Assembly: GCA_022574065.1 (NCBI GenBank)
Contig: JACZST010000007.1
Coordinates: 1 to 18,507, forward strand
Reading direction: 5' to 3'
Origin: Acidobacteriota bacterium
Lineage (GTDB): Bacteria > Actinomycetota > Acidimicrobiia > Spongiisociales > UBA5794
DNA: 18,507 bases
Part shown: in pieces, positions 1-6,731 of the stretch
Layout: every line of letters begins with the position of its first letter
How positions within the stretch are numbered: position 1 is the first letter of the stretch
Position numbers and translations under genes: made by a program
Notes under the pieces: model-generated
The model's input: the letters and a program-made list of their open reading frames with translations, nothing else
What the model was told of the DNA's origin: nothing
The model's database searches: none

Positions 1-547
1 TGAGATCCTCGGCTTGTTCGGCGCCAACGGCGCGGGAAAGACGACGCTGCTCCGGCTCGTCGCCACCCTGGTTCGACCTTCCGCCGGTACGGGATCGGTG
101 CTCGGGACCGACCTCAGCAGCCAGCAGCGCTACGCCATCCGTCGCAGGATCGGGATGATCGGCCACGTCCCCGGCCTGTACCCGGAACTGACCCTCGGTG
201 AGAACCTGGAATTCGCGGCCAGGGTGGCGGGAGTGTCCCGAGACGAGGTCGGGAGCGCCCTGGCCGCGGTTGGCCTCGCCGGTGTCATCGACCGCGAGGC
301 AGGGGTCTCGTCGCATGGGATGCAGCGCCGCGCCGAGTTCGCCAGGGAGCTGATGATCGATCGTGACCTATTGCTGCTCGACGAACCACACTCCGCATTG
401 GACCAGGATGCGGTCGAGCTCGTCAACGCGCTGGTCAAGAAGATCGCCGCGGAGGGCGGAGCGGTCATCCTGGTGTCGCACGACCGCGAACGGGTGGCGC
501 GGATCGCCGATCGAACCGTGGAGCTGACCGAGGGGACCCTCGAATGA
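1..547 (+). CDS. ccmA: CcmA, heme exporter ATP-binding subunit (5' end outside window)
   Basis: ATPase subunit of the CcmABCD complex, which drives release of heme-loaded CcmE on the cytoplasmic side of the membrane. The open frame enters from the window edge at base 2, so the true start is missing. Visible parts in order are a Walker A motif (GANGAGKTT, bases 23-49), a Q-loop/helical region, a signature region, Walker B (LLLLDEP) and an H-loop (VILVSHD). The signature reads SSHGMQRR where LSGGM or LSAGQ is usual, so two of its residues are non-canonical. The stop overlaps the ccmB start as ATGA. Identity rests on the ABC motifs plus its position ahead of an unmistakable ccmB-ccmF series; without that context it would only be called an ABC ATPase. 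Confidence 0.93.
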   Translation, partial: EILGLFGANGAGKTTLLRLVATLVRPSAGTGSVLGTDLSSQQRYAIRRRIGMIGHVPGLYPELTLGENLEFAARVAGVSRDEVGSALAAVGLAGVIDREAGVSSHGMQRRAEFARELMIDRDLLLLDEPHSALDQDAVELVNALVKKIAAEGGAVILVSHDRERVARIADRTVELTEGTLE

Positions 548-1212
548 ACGCAGGGTTCCGGTCACAGGTGGCGGCGGTCGTTGAACGCGATCTGCGGAGG
601 GAACGCCGCCGCGGCGATGTGGTGTGGGTGACGATTCCGTTCGGGGCAATGGCGCTCTTTCTCCTCCCGCTGGCGATCGGGGTCGACACGCAGCTCCTAC
701 AACGCATCGGTCCCGGGATGTACTGGGTAGTGGTGATGCTGTTCGGCGTGCTGGTGTCCGTCGGCAGGGCTTCCATCGAGACCGGCGCCCAGCGAGACGC
801 GGTGTCGCTTCTCGGGCTCGACCCTGCCGCCGCCTACGTCGGGCGGTCGATGTCGGCGGCCGGGCTGCTGCTCGTGTACGAGATCGTCGTCGGCGTGGTG
901 GCGGTCGTGCTGTACAACATAGAAGTGATCGGGTTCCCCTGGCTGGCGCTGACCCTGGTCATCACCGCCGTCGGGCTCGGGCTGCTCGGGTCGCTGGCCG
1001 CCTCATTGGTAAGCAGCTCCTCGGCAGGTTCGGCCCTCGTTCCGTTGCTGGTGGCACCGCTGTCCGTGCCACTGCTCCTCGGGGCAACCCAGGTCTACGA
1101 AGGCTTGCGGCTGGGCCGCAGTATCCTTTCCTGGATGTTGCTGATGGTCGTGGTGATGTTGGTCACGGCCATCATCGGCGTCGGCACGGCCCGACCGCTC
1201 CAGGAGACTTGA
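544..1212 (+). CDS. ccmB: CcmB, heme exporter membrane subunit
   Basis: Integral membrane partner of CcmA, 222 residues, the usual size for CcmB (about 220). About six hydrophobic segments are visible, near residues 26-46, 58-75, 101-125, 131-156, 162-181 and 194-214. A short, very basic N-terminal cytoplasmic stretch (ERDLRRERRRGD) precedes the first, as is common in this family. The ATG overlaps the ccmA stop (ATGA) and has a GAGGGG Shine-Dalgarno-like run about ten bases upstream. The stop shares its last base with the ccmC start (TGATG). CcmB has few diagnostic residues, so the call combines topology, length and gene order. Confidence 0.9.
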   Translation: MNAGFRSQVAAVVERDLRRERRRGDVVWVTIPFGAMALFLLPLAIGVDTQLLQRIGPGMYWVVVMLFGVLVSVGRASIETGAQRDAVSLLGLDPAAAYVGRSMSAAGLLLVYEIVVGVVAVVLYNIEVIGFPWLALTLVITAVGLGLLGSLAASLVSSSSAGSALVPLLVAPLSVPLLLGATQVYEGLRLGRSILSWMLLMVVVMLVTAIIGVGTARPLQET

Positions 1213-1955
1213 TGCCGTCCGAGATTCGCAGCCGAAACTGGCCGTGGATGGCGATCGTGGTGTCGGTCGCCGTAGCACTGGCGCTTGCCATCGTGAGCCC
1301 GGCGGACACGGTTCAGGGCGAGCTTGTCAGGATCATGTACGTGCACGTCCCCGCCGCATGGCTGGCCTACCTCGCATTCGGCGTCACGCTGGTGGGCAGT
1401 GTTGGCTATCTCGTCACCAGGAGGCTGAGCTGGGACCGGGTGGCGGCATCGAGTGCCGAGATCGGCGTCTACTTCACCGGTCTGGCGATCGGGCTTGGCA
1501 TGATCTGGGCCAAACCGACCTGGGGCGTATGGTGGACGTGGGACGCTCGCCTCACCCTGACCGCCGTCATGTTCTTTGTCTACGTCGGCTACCTCGCCCT
1601 GCGCAACACCGCAGACGAGTCCCGGGTTCGGGCAGGCCGGTCTGCGGTGCTCGGCATCCTCGGAGCCGCGCTGATCCCGTTGGTGCATTTCTCGGTGGTG
1701 TGGTGGCGTACCCTGCACCAGCCGGCCTCTTTGCTTCGGCCGGACGGCCCTGCCATCCAGGATCCCCTGATTCTCTGGGCGCTGCTCGCCGGCGTGGTCG
1801 CCTTTACCGTCATCTATGTGGCGCTGATGGCGAAGCGCATCGAGCTCCATCGCGTCGCCGACAGGATCCGGGACGTCGAGCGTTCCGCAAACCGGCCGGT
1901 GGCCGGCGCCTCGGTGACCGCTCCCGAGCTGGGAGGAGGGCTCGGCGATGGGTGA
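1212..1955 (+). CDS. ccmC: CcmC, heme-handling protein for CcmE
   Basis: Six-pass membrane protein that presents heme to CcmE on the outer face of the membrane. It is 247 residues. It carries the tryptophan-rich WWD motif (WGVWWTWDARLT, residues 104-115) and two conserved external histidines that bracket it: H45 in MYVHVPAAW and H169 in WWRTLHQPAS. These are the expected axial heme ligands. The ATG at 1212 was chosen because AGGAG lies five bases upstream and the frame upstream only shadows ccmB. The C-terminal tail (about residues 212-247) is hydrophilic and longer than in many homologues. It overlaps ccmD by eight bases. Confidence 0.96.
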   Translation: MPSEIRSRNWPWMAIVVSVAVALALAIVSPADTVQGELVRIMYVHVPAAWLAYLAFGVTLVGSVGYLVTRRLSWDRVAASSAEIGVYFTGLAIGLGMIWAKPTWGVWWTWDARLTLTAVMFFVYVGYLALRNTADESRVRAGRSAVLGILGAALIPLVHFSVVWWRTLHQPASLLRPDGPAIQDPLILWALLAGVVAFTVIYVALMAKRIELHRVADRIRDVERSANRPVAGASVTAPELGGGLGDG

Positions 1956-2070
1956 CTGGGGATGGGTGGCGCTTGCCTACGCCGTCGCCTACGGAAGCCT
2001 TGCCGTGTACATAGCGACGCTCACGGCGCGACTCAGAGCAACGAGGGAGCGTCTCGAGGAACTGCAGTGA
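1948..2070 (+). CDS. ccmD: CcmD, small membrane adaptor of the heme exporter
   Basis: Forty-residue protein. A short N-terminus (MGDWGWVALAYAVAYGS) leads into one hydrophobic segment (about residues 5-24), then a highly charged cytoplasmic tail ending in RERLEELQ. This is the typical CcmD plan: small, one membrane helix, charged coil. CcmD stabilises CcmE in the CcmABC complex and is needed to release holo-CcmE. The ATG at 1948 has a strong GGAGGAGGG seven bases upstream, inside the end of ccmC. The stop overlaps the ccmE GTG start (GTGA). CcmD sequences diverge strongly, so the call rests mainly on size, topology and exact placement between ccmC and ccmE. Confidence 0.88.
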   Translation: MGDWGWVALAYAVAYGSLAVYIATLTARLRATRERLEELQ

Positions 2071-2486
2071 GGGCATATTGGAGGTTCCTCGTCCCCGCCG
2101 TGATCACGGTGATTGTGCTCATCTTGCTCGGCTTCAACCTGACCTCGAGCCTCGTCTACTTCAATACCCCCACCGAGTTGATCGCCGAAGATCCAGGGGA
2201 CAGCAGGCTCCGGCTGGGTGGGCAGGTCGTGCCGGGAACCCTGACCACTACCACCGAAGGGGTGACATTCGAGGTCACCGATGGCCGCCAGGCGGTCAGG
2301 GTTCTCCACACCGGGGCACCACAGCAGCTCTTCCAGGAAGGCATCGGCGTTGTGGTCGAGGGCACGTGGGACGGACAGGCCTTCCATTCCGACACCATGC
2401 TGGTCAAGCACGACGAGACCTATCGGTCAGAGGACGGGTCATACGACCCGGACCAGCCGTATGGAGACGACCAGGACGGGGCATGA
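2067..2486 (+). CDS. ccmE: CcmE, periplasmic heme chaperone
   Basis: Membrane-anchored heme chaperone of 139 residues. It has an N-terminal signal-anchor helix (about residues 6-31), then a beta-barrel domain. The heme-attachment motif HxxxY is present as KHDETY, with H115 as the covalent heme-binding histidine and Y119 as the partner tyrosine. The C-terminus is a flexible acidic tail, as is usual. The GTG at 2067 is preferred: it makes a GTGA overlap with ccmD, has GAGGA upstream, and the protein then begins directly with a basic residue and the anchor helix. The histidine form of the motif places it with classical CcmE rather than the cysteine variant known from some other lineages. Confidence 0.96.
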   Translation: MRAYWRFLVPAVITVIVLILLGFNLTSSLVYFNTPTELIAEDPGDSRLRLGGQVVPGTLTTTTEGVTFEVTDGRQAVRVLHTGAPQQLFQEGIGVVVEGTWDGQAFHSDTMLVKHDETYRSEDGSYDPDQPYGDDQDGA

Positions 2487-4522
2487 TCGCCGTCCTCGGC
2501 TACGCCGCCATTCTCGTCGCCCTTGCTGGCGCAGTAGGGCTGGTAATCACCGGCGTCATGGCCTCGCGGAGCGTCGACCAGGATCCGGCGGCGGTGCGGA
2601 TGCCGTTGTTTGCGCTGTTCGGCGGTGGCATCGCTGCGTTCGTCATCCTCGAGATCGCCATCCTCACCCACGATTTCTCCATCGCCTACGTCGCCCAAAA
2701 TTCAGCGTTGCAGACTCCGTTCGTGTTCCTGGTCGCATCCGGCTGGGCCGCGCTCGAGGGGAGTGTCGTGCTCTGGGGTGTCCTGCTCTCGGTGTTCTCC
2801 ATGCTGGTGTGGCGCCGTCTCTGGCGGGGCGACGGTCTCGGTCTTGGAGCCCTCGCGGTGCTGGGAGCGGTATCCGTCTTCTGGTTCGGCTTGATGGCCA
2901 CGGCGGCGAATCCGTTCGCTCTGTGCACCGAGGTCGCCAACGGGTTCTGCTCGGCCTCTTCTTGGCTGCCGGTCGGCTCCACGGCCGTTCCCCCGGACGG
3001 GATAGGGCCCAACCCGCTTCTGGCCAACCACATCCTGATGGCCGTCCATCCGCCGATGCTCTACCTGGGGTACGTCGGTTTCACCGTCCCGTTTGCCTTT
3101 GCCATCTCTGCACTCGCACGCTCCGAGCCGGGAAAGGTCTGGCTCGACAGGACGCACCGCTGGTCGCTCATCGCCTGGGTGTTCCTGGCGGCCGGCATCC
3201 TCCTCGGGGCCTGGTGGTCCTATGAGGTACTCGGGTGGGGTGGGTACTGGGCGTGGGATCCGGTGGAGAACGCGGCGCTGCTGCCGTTCCTCGCCGCCAC
3301 GGCCTTCATCCATTCGGCGGTCGTGCAGCAGCGTCGATCGATGTTGCAGGCGTGGAATTTCGTCCTCATCATCGCCACCTTCGCCCTGACCATCTTCGGG
3401 ACCTTCATCACCCGCTCCGGGGTCATCGCCTCGATCCACGCCTTCAGTCAATCGGCGGTGGGCCCCGCCCTCCTCGGATTCCTCGCCGTGGTCGTATTCG
3501 GCTCGCTCGCCTTGTTTGCGCTGAGGGCAGGCACCGTCGCGTCAGCACCGCGGCTCGATTCGCTCTCGTCGCGTGAGGGGTTCATTCTCCTGAACAGCTT
3601 TCTGATGACCCTGTTCGCGTTCACCGTCCTGTTCGGCACGACCTTCCCCCTCATGGTCGAGGCATTCACCGGGAGAGAGGTCTCGGTCGGCCAGCCATTC
3701 TTCAATCGAGTGACCATCCCGTTCGCCCTGCTGTTGCTGCTGTCGATCGGGTTCGGAGCGGTGGCTCCGTGGAGGGTGGCCTCGGCCCGCATCATGTGGG
3801 AACGCAGCCGGTTCGGGATCAACCTGGGTCTGGTGGCCGCCGCCCTGGCCGTCGTGGTAGGCGTGAGGTCGGTGCCGGTTGTCGTCGTGGTGGGCCTGGC
3901 GGGTTTTGTCATCGGCACCATCGGTCACTTCTTCTTTTACCAGACAGCACGCGCCCACGCCGGTGGCAAGTCGTGGCCACAGGCGATGGGCGCCACCGTC
4001 AGAAATGACATGGGGTACTGGGGCGGGCAGGTTGCCCATGTGGGCTTCGCATTGGTGGCGGTGGCGATCGCGACCACATCCGCCATGGCAGTGCGTACCG
4101 AGGTCTCGCTCGTGATCGGGCAAACCGCAGTCGTCGAGGGCTATTGCCTCGAGTATCGAGAGGCGTTCCGGCGCATCGAGCCGGAACGGATCGTGCAGGG
4201 AGTGAGAGTGGCGCTCTACGACGAATCGTGCACCGTGGAGAAGGCGGTGCTCGAGCCGCGCCTCCACGAGTATCCGAAGTTCGGCCAGGTCATAGCCACC
4301 CCGGCCGTGCGGTCGTTCGCAATCGACGACGTGTATCTGACGATCGCCAGCGTTGACGATCAGGCGATCGTACTTTCGGTGCTGATCTTTCCCCTGCAGC
4401 GTCTCCTGTGGGTCGGCGGCCTGATCGTGGTTGCCGGGGGCGTCGCCGCTTTGGGGCGAAGCGTCCGCACCGGCCCCGGCACGAAGCCATCCGAAGAGGC
4501 AAAGGACAGCGCTCGTGCCTGA
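2483..4522 (+). CDS. ccmF: CcmF, heme lyase core subunit
   Basis: Large polytopic membrane protein, 679 residues, that joins heme to apocytochrome c with CcmH/CcmI. The WWD motif is clear (GWGGYWAWDPVENA, residues 251-264). The conserved histidines lie in HPPMLYLGYVGF (H189) and RSGVIASIHAF (H319). The periplasmic segment between the helix ending near residue 142 and H189 holds a stretch with two cysteines (C148, C156) that I do not associate with the family consensus. The ATG at 2483 overlaps the ccmE stop (ATGA); earlier in-frame codons only shadow ccmE. Its last eight bases overlap ccmH. Confidence 0.97.
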   Translation: MIAVLGYAAILVALAGAVGLVITGVMASRSVDQDPAAVRMPLFALFGGGIAAFVILEIAILTHDFSIAYVAQNSALQTPFVFLVASGWAALEGSVVLWGVLLSVFSMLVWRRLWRGDGLGLGALAVLGAVSVFWFGLMATAANPFALCTEVANGFCSASSWLPVGSTAVPPDGIGPNPLLANHILMAVHPPMLYLGYVGFTVPFAFAISALARSEPGKVWLDRTHRWSLIAWVFLAAGILLGAWWSYEVLGWGGYWAWDPVENAALLPFLAATAFIHSAVVQQRRSMLQAWNFVLIIATFALTIFGTFITRSGVIASIHAFSQSAVGPALLGFLAVVVFGSLALFALRAGTVASAPRLDSLSSREGFILLNSFLMTLFAFTVLFGTTFPLMVEAFTGREVSVGQPFFNRVTIPFALLLLLSIGFGAVAPWRVASARIMWERSRFGINLGLVAAALAVVVGVRSVPVVVVVGLAGFVIGTIGHFFFYQTARAHAGGKSWPQAMGATVRNDMGYWGGQVAHVGFALVAVAIATTSAMAVRTEVSLVIGQTAVVEGYCLEYREAFRRIEPERIVQGVRVALYDESCTVEKAVLEPRLHEYPKFGQVIATPAVRSFAIDDVYLTIASVDDQAIVLSVLIFPLQRLLWVGGLIVVAGGVAALGRSVRTGPGTKPSEEAKDSARA

Positions 4523-4940
4523 ACGCCTGCGACGCTTGGCGCGGCTGGTCGTCCCTGCGGTCGCCGTTGCTGTGATCGTCGTCGGCTTGTGGCCGTCGGA
4601 TGCCCCGGCGAGCCCGGAGGCCCGCGCCCACGCGCTGGCGACCTCGTTGAAATGCCCGATCTGCGCCGGGGAGTCGATCGCGGCTTCTCAGACCGACCTC
4701 GCAGGAGATCTGCGGGAGCTGATTAGCGACGAGATCGCCGCAGGGAGCACCGACCAGCAGATCCGGGCGATGTTCGTGGCCAGCTACGGCGAGCAGGTGC
4801 TGCTCGATCCACCTGCCGGTGGATGGGGGATCGCGTTGTGGGCGGTCCCGCTTGCGATCGCGGTTGTCGGCGGGATCGCTATCTACGGCCTGCGGCGACG
4901 GCCGCCCGAGCTTGCACAGACAACCGAGGTCGAGGGATGA
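4515..4940 (+). CDS. ccmH: CcmH, thioredoxin-like apocytochrome reductase subunit
   Basis: Membrane-anchored subunit of the heme lyase, 141 residues. The active-site motif is LKCPICAGES, with cysteines 47 and 50, matching the LRCxxC motif of CcmH/CycL; it reduces the CXXCH cysteines of apocytochrome c. Helices near residues 8-25 (signal/anchor) and 113-131 frame a small three-helix domain containing the typical SQTDLAGDLR and SYGEQVLLDPP segments. The GTG start at 4515 lies within the end of ccmF and has an AAGGA run upstream. A longer N-terminal extension is possible in frame but would only repeat ccmF DNA. The stop overlaps ccmI (ATGA). Confidence 0.95.
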   Translation: MPERLRRLARLVVPAVAVAVIVVGLWPSDAPASPEARAHALATSLKCPICAGESIAASQTDLAGDLRELISDEIAAGSTDQQIRAMFVASYGEQVLLDPPAGGWGIALWAVPLAIAVVGGIAIYGLRRRPPELAQTTEVEG

Positions 4941-5692
4941 GCGCCGACCAAATCGCCGATCAGATCGAGCAGGTGGAGCGCGATCTCAACGAGGTCTCGG
5001 CGCAGCGGGACACCGGCGAGCTGGACGCCGCCGCCGCCGATCGGTTAACCGCCGTCTACGAGGCGGAACGGGCGGCAGTCCTGGCCACCGCCGCCGAGGT
5101 TGGGGACTCGGAGGCGGTCGGACGGTCTCGGGCGAGGATGCTGACGGGGGCAGCCGTCCTGGGCGTCGGGATCGTCGTCATAGCCGTAGTTGGGGCGTTC
5201 TCGCTGCAAGGAGAGAACCCGACCGATGCAATCGCCGACGGCATTCCGAGTGACGTGCTCGGCGGCGAGGCCGGTGTCGACCTTTCCTCCATCTCCAATG
5301 AGGAGATGGAGGCCGTCATCGCCGCCAACCCCGGGATCATCGGGATGCGGCTGGCCCTCGCCGAGCGTTATGTGCAAGACGGCGATCACCCCAGCGCGCT
5401 GGCCCACTACCTGGTGGTGCTTGATCAGGATCCGGATCGCGCAGAGGCGCTGGCCATGGTCGGGTGGCTCTCATTTCTGTCAGGAGAACCAGCGCTTGCC
5501 GAGTCCTTCATCACCCGCGCCCTCGATGTCGAACCCAACTACCCGCAGGCGCTGTGGTTCCTCGCCAACGTCAGGGCGGGTAGTGGTGACGATGAGGGCG
5601 CAATCGAAGCGATCGTGCTTCTCCTTGCCTTCGAACTGTCACCCGAGGTGAAGGCAGCGGCGGAGCAGCTCTTCGGCGAGGTTTCGTCGTGA
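4937..5692 (+). CDS. ccmI: CcmI-like TPR protein, apocytochrome c chaperone
   Basis: Protein of 251 residues. A charged, probably coiled N-terminal segment (residues 1-65) contains the DTGELD-type stretch seen in CcmI N-termini. One membrane helix follows (about 70-90), then a linker and a TPR domain (about 133-245) with helix pairs such as RLALAERYVQDGDHPSALAHY. In System I, the TPR part of CcmI binds the C-terminal helix of apocytochrome c and delivers it to CcmF/CcmH. Classical CcmI has two N-terminal membrane helices; here I see only one. It overlaps both neighbours by four bases. The family is divergent, so the symbol is by domain plan and position. Confidence 0.82.
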   Translation: MSADQIADQIEQVERDLNEVSAQRDTGELDAAAADRLTAVYEAERAAVLATAAEVGDSEAVGRSRARMLTGAAVLGVGIVVIAVVGAFSLQGENPTDAIADGIPSDVLGGEAGVDLSSISNEEMEAVIAANPGIIGMRLALAERYVQDGDHPSALAHYLVVLDQDPDRAEALAMVGWLSFLSGEPALAESFITRALDVEPNYPQALWFLANVRAGSGDDEGAIEAIVLLLAFELSPEVKAAAEQLFGEVSS

Positions 5693-6270
5693 GCAGCCGG
5701 ATCGTATGGGTGGTGATCGCCGTCGGGTTGGCCTTCGTGGTCGCCGGGGTAGGCTTCGCCGGACGGCTGGGCACCGACCCGACCGTTGTGGACAGCGCCT
5801 TGGTGGGCGAGGCGGCACCTGATGTCGAACTGGCCGCGTTCGGCGGAGAGGGCTCGGTTCGGACCATCGATTTCGCCCCCGATATCGTCGTCGCCAACTT
5901 CTGGGCGGCCTGGTGCACAGGGTGTCGCGAGGAACACGCTGCATTGCTCGCCGCCGCCGAGGACTATGCCGATTTCGGGGTCACCTTCCTCGGGATCAAC
6001 ACCCTGGACGAGCCAGGCCCCGCCGGACGATTCCTCGACGAGTTCGGTCGCGGCACACACTACGAATACGCGGTCGACCAGGGATCTCGGGCCACCTTCG
6101 CCTACGGCGTTCACGGCCTTCCGGAGACATTTTTCATCGACCGCAGCGGCGTCGTGGTGGGGAAGATCATCGGGCCTGTGACCTACGATCTGCTGGCGGC
6201 GACTCTGAACAACATTCTCCTGGGGGAAGCCGTCGATTCCGTGAAGACCGGGGAAACGGAGACGAGGTGA
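5689..6270 (+). CDS. ccmG: CcmG/DsbE-type membrane-anchored thiol reductase
   Basis: Thioredoxin-fold protein of 193 residues with one N-terminal anchor helix (residues 5-24). The active site is WCTGC (C76, C79) in the context VVANFWAAWC. The cis-proline loop is GVHGLPETFFID (P145), the signature of the TlpA/ResA/CcmG group. It would work outside the cytoplasmic membrane, keeping apocytochrome or CcmH thiols reduced. The gene comes last in the operon, after ccmI, rather than between ccmF and ccmH as in the enterobacterial order. The GTG start makes a GTGA overlap with ccmI. ResA-like is an equally fair description biochemically; the operon supports CcmG. A tandem repeat begins five bases after its stop. 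Confidence 0.92.
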   Translation: MSSRIVWVVIAVGLAFVVAGVGFAGRLGTDPTVVDSALVGEAAPDVELAAFGGEGSVRTIDFAPDIVVANFWAAWCTGCREEHAALLAAAEDYADFGVTFLGINTLDEPGPAGRFLDEFGRGTHYEYAVDQGSRATFAYGVHGLPETFFIDRSGVVVGKIIGPVTYDLLAATLNNILLGEAVDSVKTGETETR

Positions 6271-6372
6271 GTCACAAGTCGCAAGTCGCAAGTCGCAAGT
6301 CGCAAGTCGCAAGTCGCAAGTCGCAAGTCGCAAGTCGCAAGTCGCAAGTCGCAAGTCGCAAGTCGCAAGTTG
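6268..6372 (+). repeat. Heptamer tandem array (CAAGTCG), 13 perfect copies plus degenerate ends
   Basis: Bases 6275-6365 are 13 exact, uninterrupted copies of CAAGTCG. The array is edged by a degenerate unit on the left (ending AGTCA) and by CAAGTTG on the right (6366-6372). It begins immediately after the ccmG stop and ends six bases before the stop of the convergent DUF2277 gene. The period of seven is out of step with codons and the array contains no open gene of its own. The same heptamer recurs elsewhere in the window in both orientations. It resembles the short tandemly repeated repetitive sequences of cyanobacterial intergenic regions in form, not in sequence. Confidence 0.97.
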
Positions 6373-6378
6373 CTATTT

Positions 6379-6588
6379 TTAGGCGGCTCCGCGGATTTGC
6401 AGATCGCCGAGGAGGAGCGCCGTCGCCTCTGCCACATCGGCTACCGCACGGTCGAAAACCTCTTGGTTGTGGACCGCCGGCCGCTGGAACCCACTCACCT
6501 TGCGGATGTACTGGAGGGCGGCGGCTTCGATCTCCTCCGATGGAGCCGAGATCGACCCGTCACGTAGGCGTTTGATTGATCGACACAT
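6379..6588 (-). CDS. DUF2277 family protein
   Basis: Small protein of 69 residues that starts MCRSIKRLRDG and contains EIEAAALQYIRKVSGFQRP and EVFDRAVADVAEAT. This matches the compact DUF2277 pattern: an MCRxIK start, a helical middle ending in an R-K-x-S-G-F segment, and a C-terminal helix. No function is established for this family that I know of. The ATG at 6588 is chosen because the family begins at MCR; an in-frame ATG 65 codons upstream would add a low-complexity, repeat-derived extension across the pepN promoter region. The gene is convergent with the ccm operon and divergent from the aminopeptidase, and heptamer repeats flank it on both sides. Confidence 0.85.
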   Translation of the reverse strand: MCRSIKRLRDGSISAPSEEIEAAALQYIRKVSGFQRPAVHNQEVFDRAVADVAEATALLLGDLQIRGAA

Positions 6589-6609
6589 GGGCGAAGCGTA
6601 ACGCTCGCC
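6589..6609 (-). promoter_or_regulatory. Possible leaderless promoter and hairpin before DUF2277
   Basis: On the - strand, TACGCT (complement of 6595-6600) lies six bases before the ATG. That is the spacing expected if transcription begins at or next to the start codon. No Shine-Dalgarno sequence is visible. The same stretch can fold as a hairpin: GGCG and AGCG arms (6590-6598, one bulged base) against CGCTCGCC (6602-6609). I see no convincing -35 hexamer, so this is tentative. Confidence 0.3.
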
Positions 6610-6731
6610 TGCCAGCTCGGACCCAGTTATCGGTTCGCCGACCTGGGACTTGCGACTTGGGACTCGGGAGCGGGGAACTGGTTCATTGCTCGCCAGTAGC
6701 ATCGCGGCCCCCTGCCAACCCAGGAGCCGTC
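6589..6731. repeat. Intergenic region with inverted heptamer copies (GACTTGS)
   Basis: Between the divergent DUF2277 and aminopeptidase genes, bases 6647-6667 hold GACTTGC, GACTTGG and GACTCGG in tandem, followed by a degenerate unit GAGCGGG (to 6674). These are reverse complements of the CAAGTCG-type heptamer, so DUF2277 is bracketed by inverted arrays. TAGCAT (6697-6702) could be a -10 element for the aminopeptidase, but no clear -35 is seen. The rest of the gap shows nothing I can name. Confidence 0.75.

Noticed and set aside
624..1211. N-terminal extension of ccmC by 196 codons
   Set aside because: It is Arg/Ala-rich shadow translation of ccmB in another frame. The ATG at 1212 has AGGAG and yields the family N-terminus.
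6268..6372. CRISPR array
   Set aside because: The units are seven bases with no spacers, so this is a simple tandem repeat. No cas genes are nearby.
6576..6731. ATG start for the aminopeptidase 52 codons upstream
   Set aside because: It would translate the repeat-containing leader. The GTG at 6732 has a well-spaced GGAG and matches the usual M1 N-terminus.
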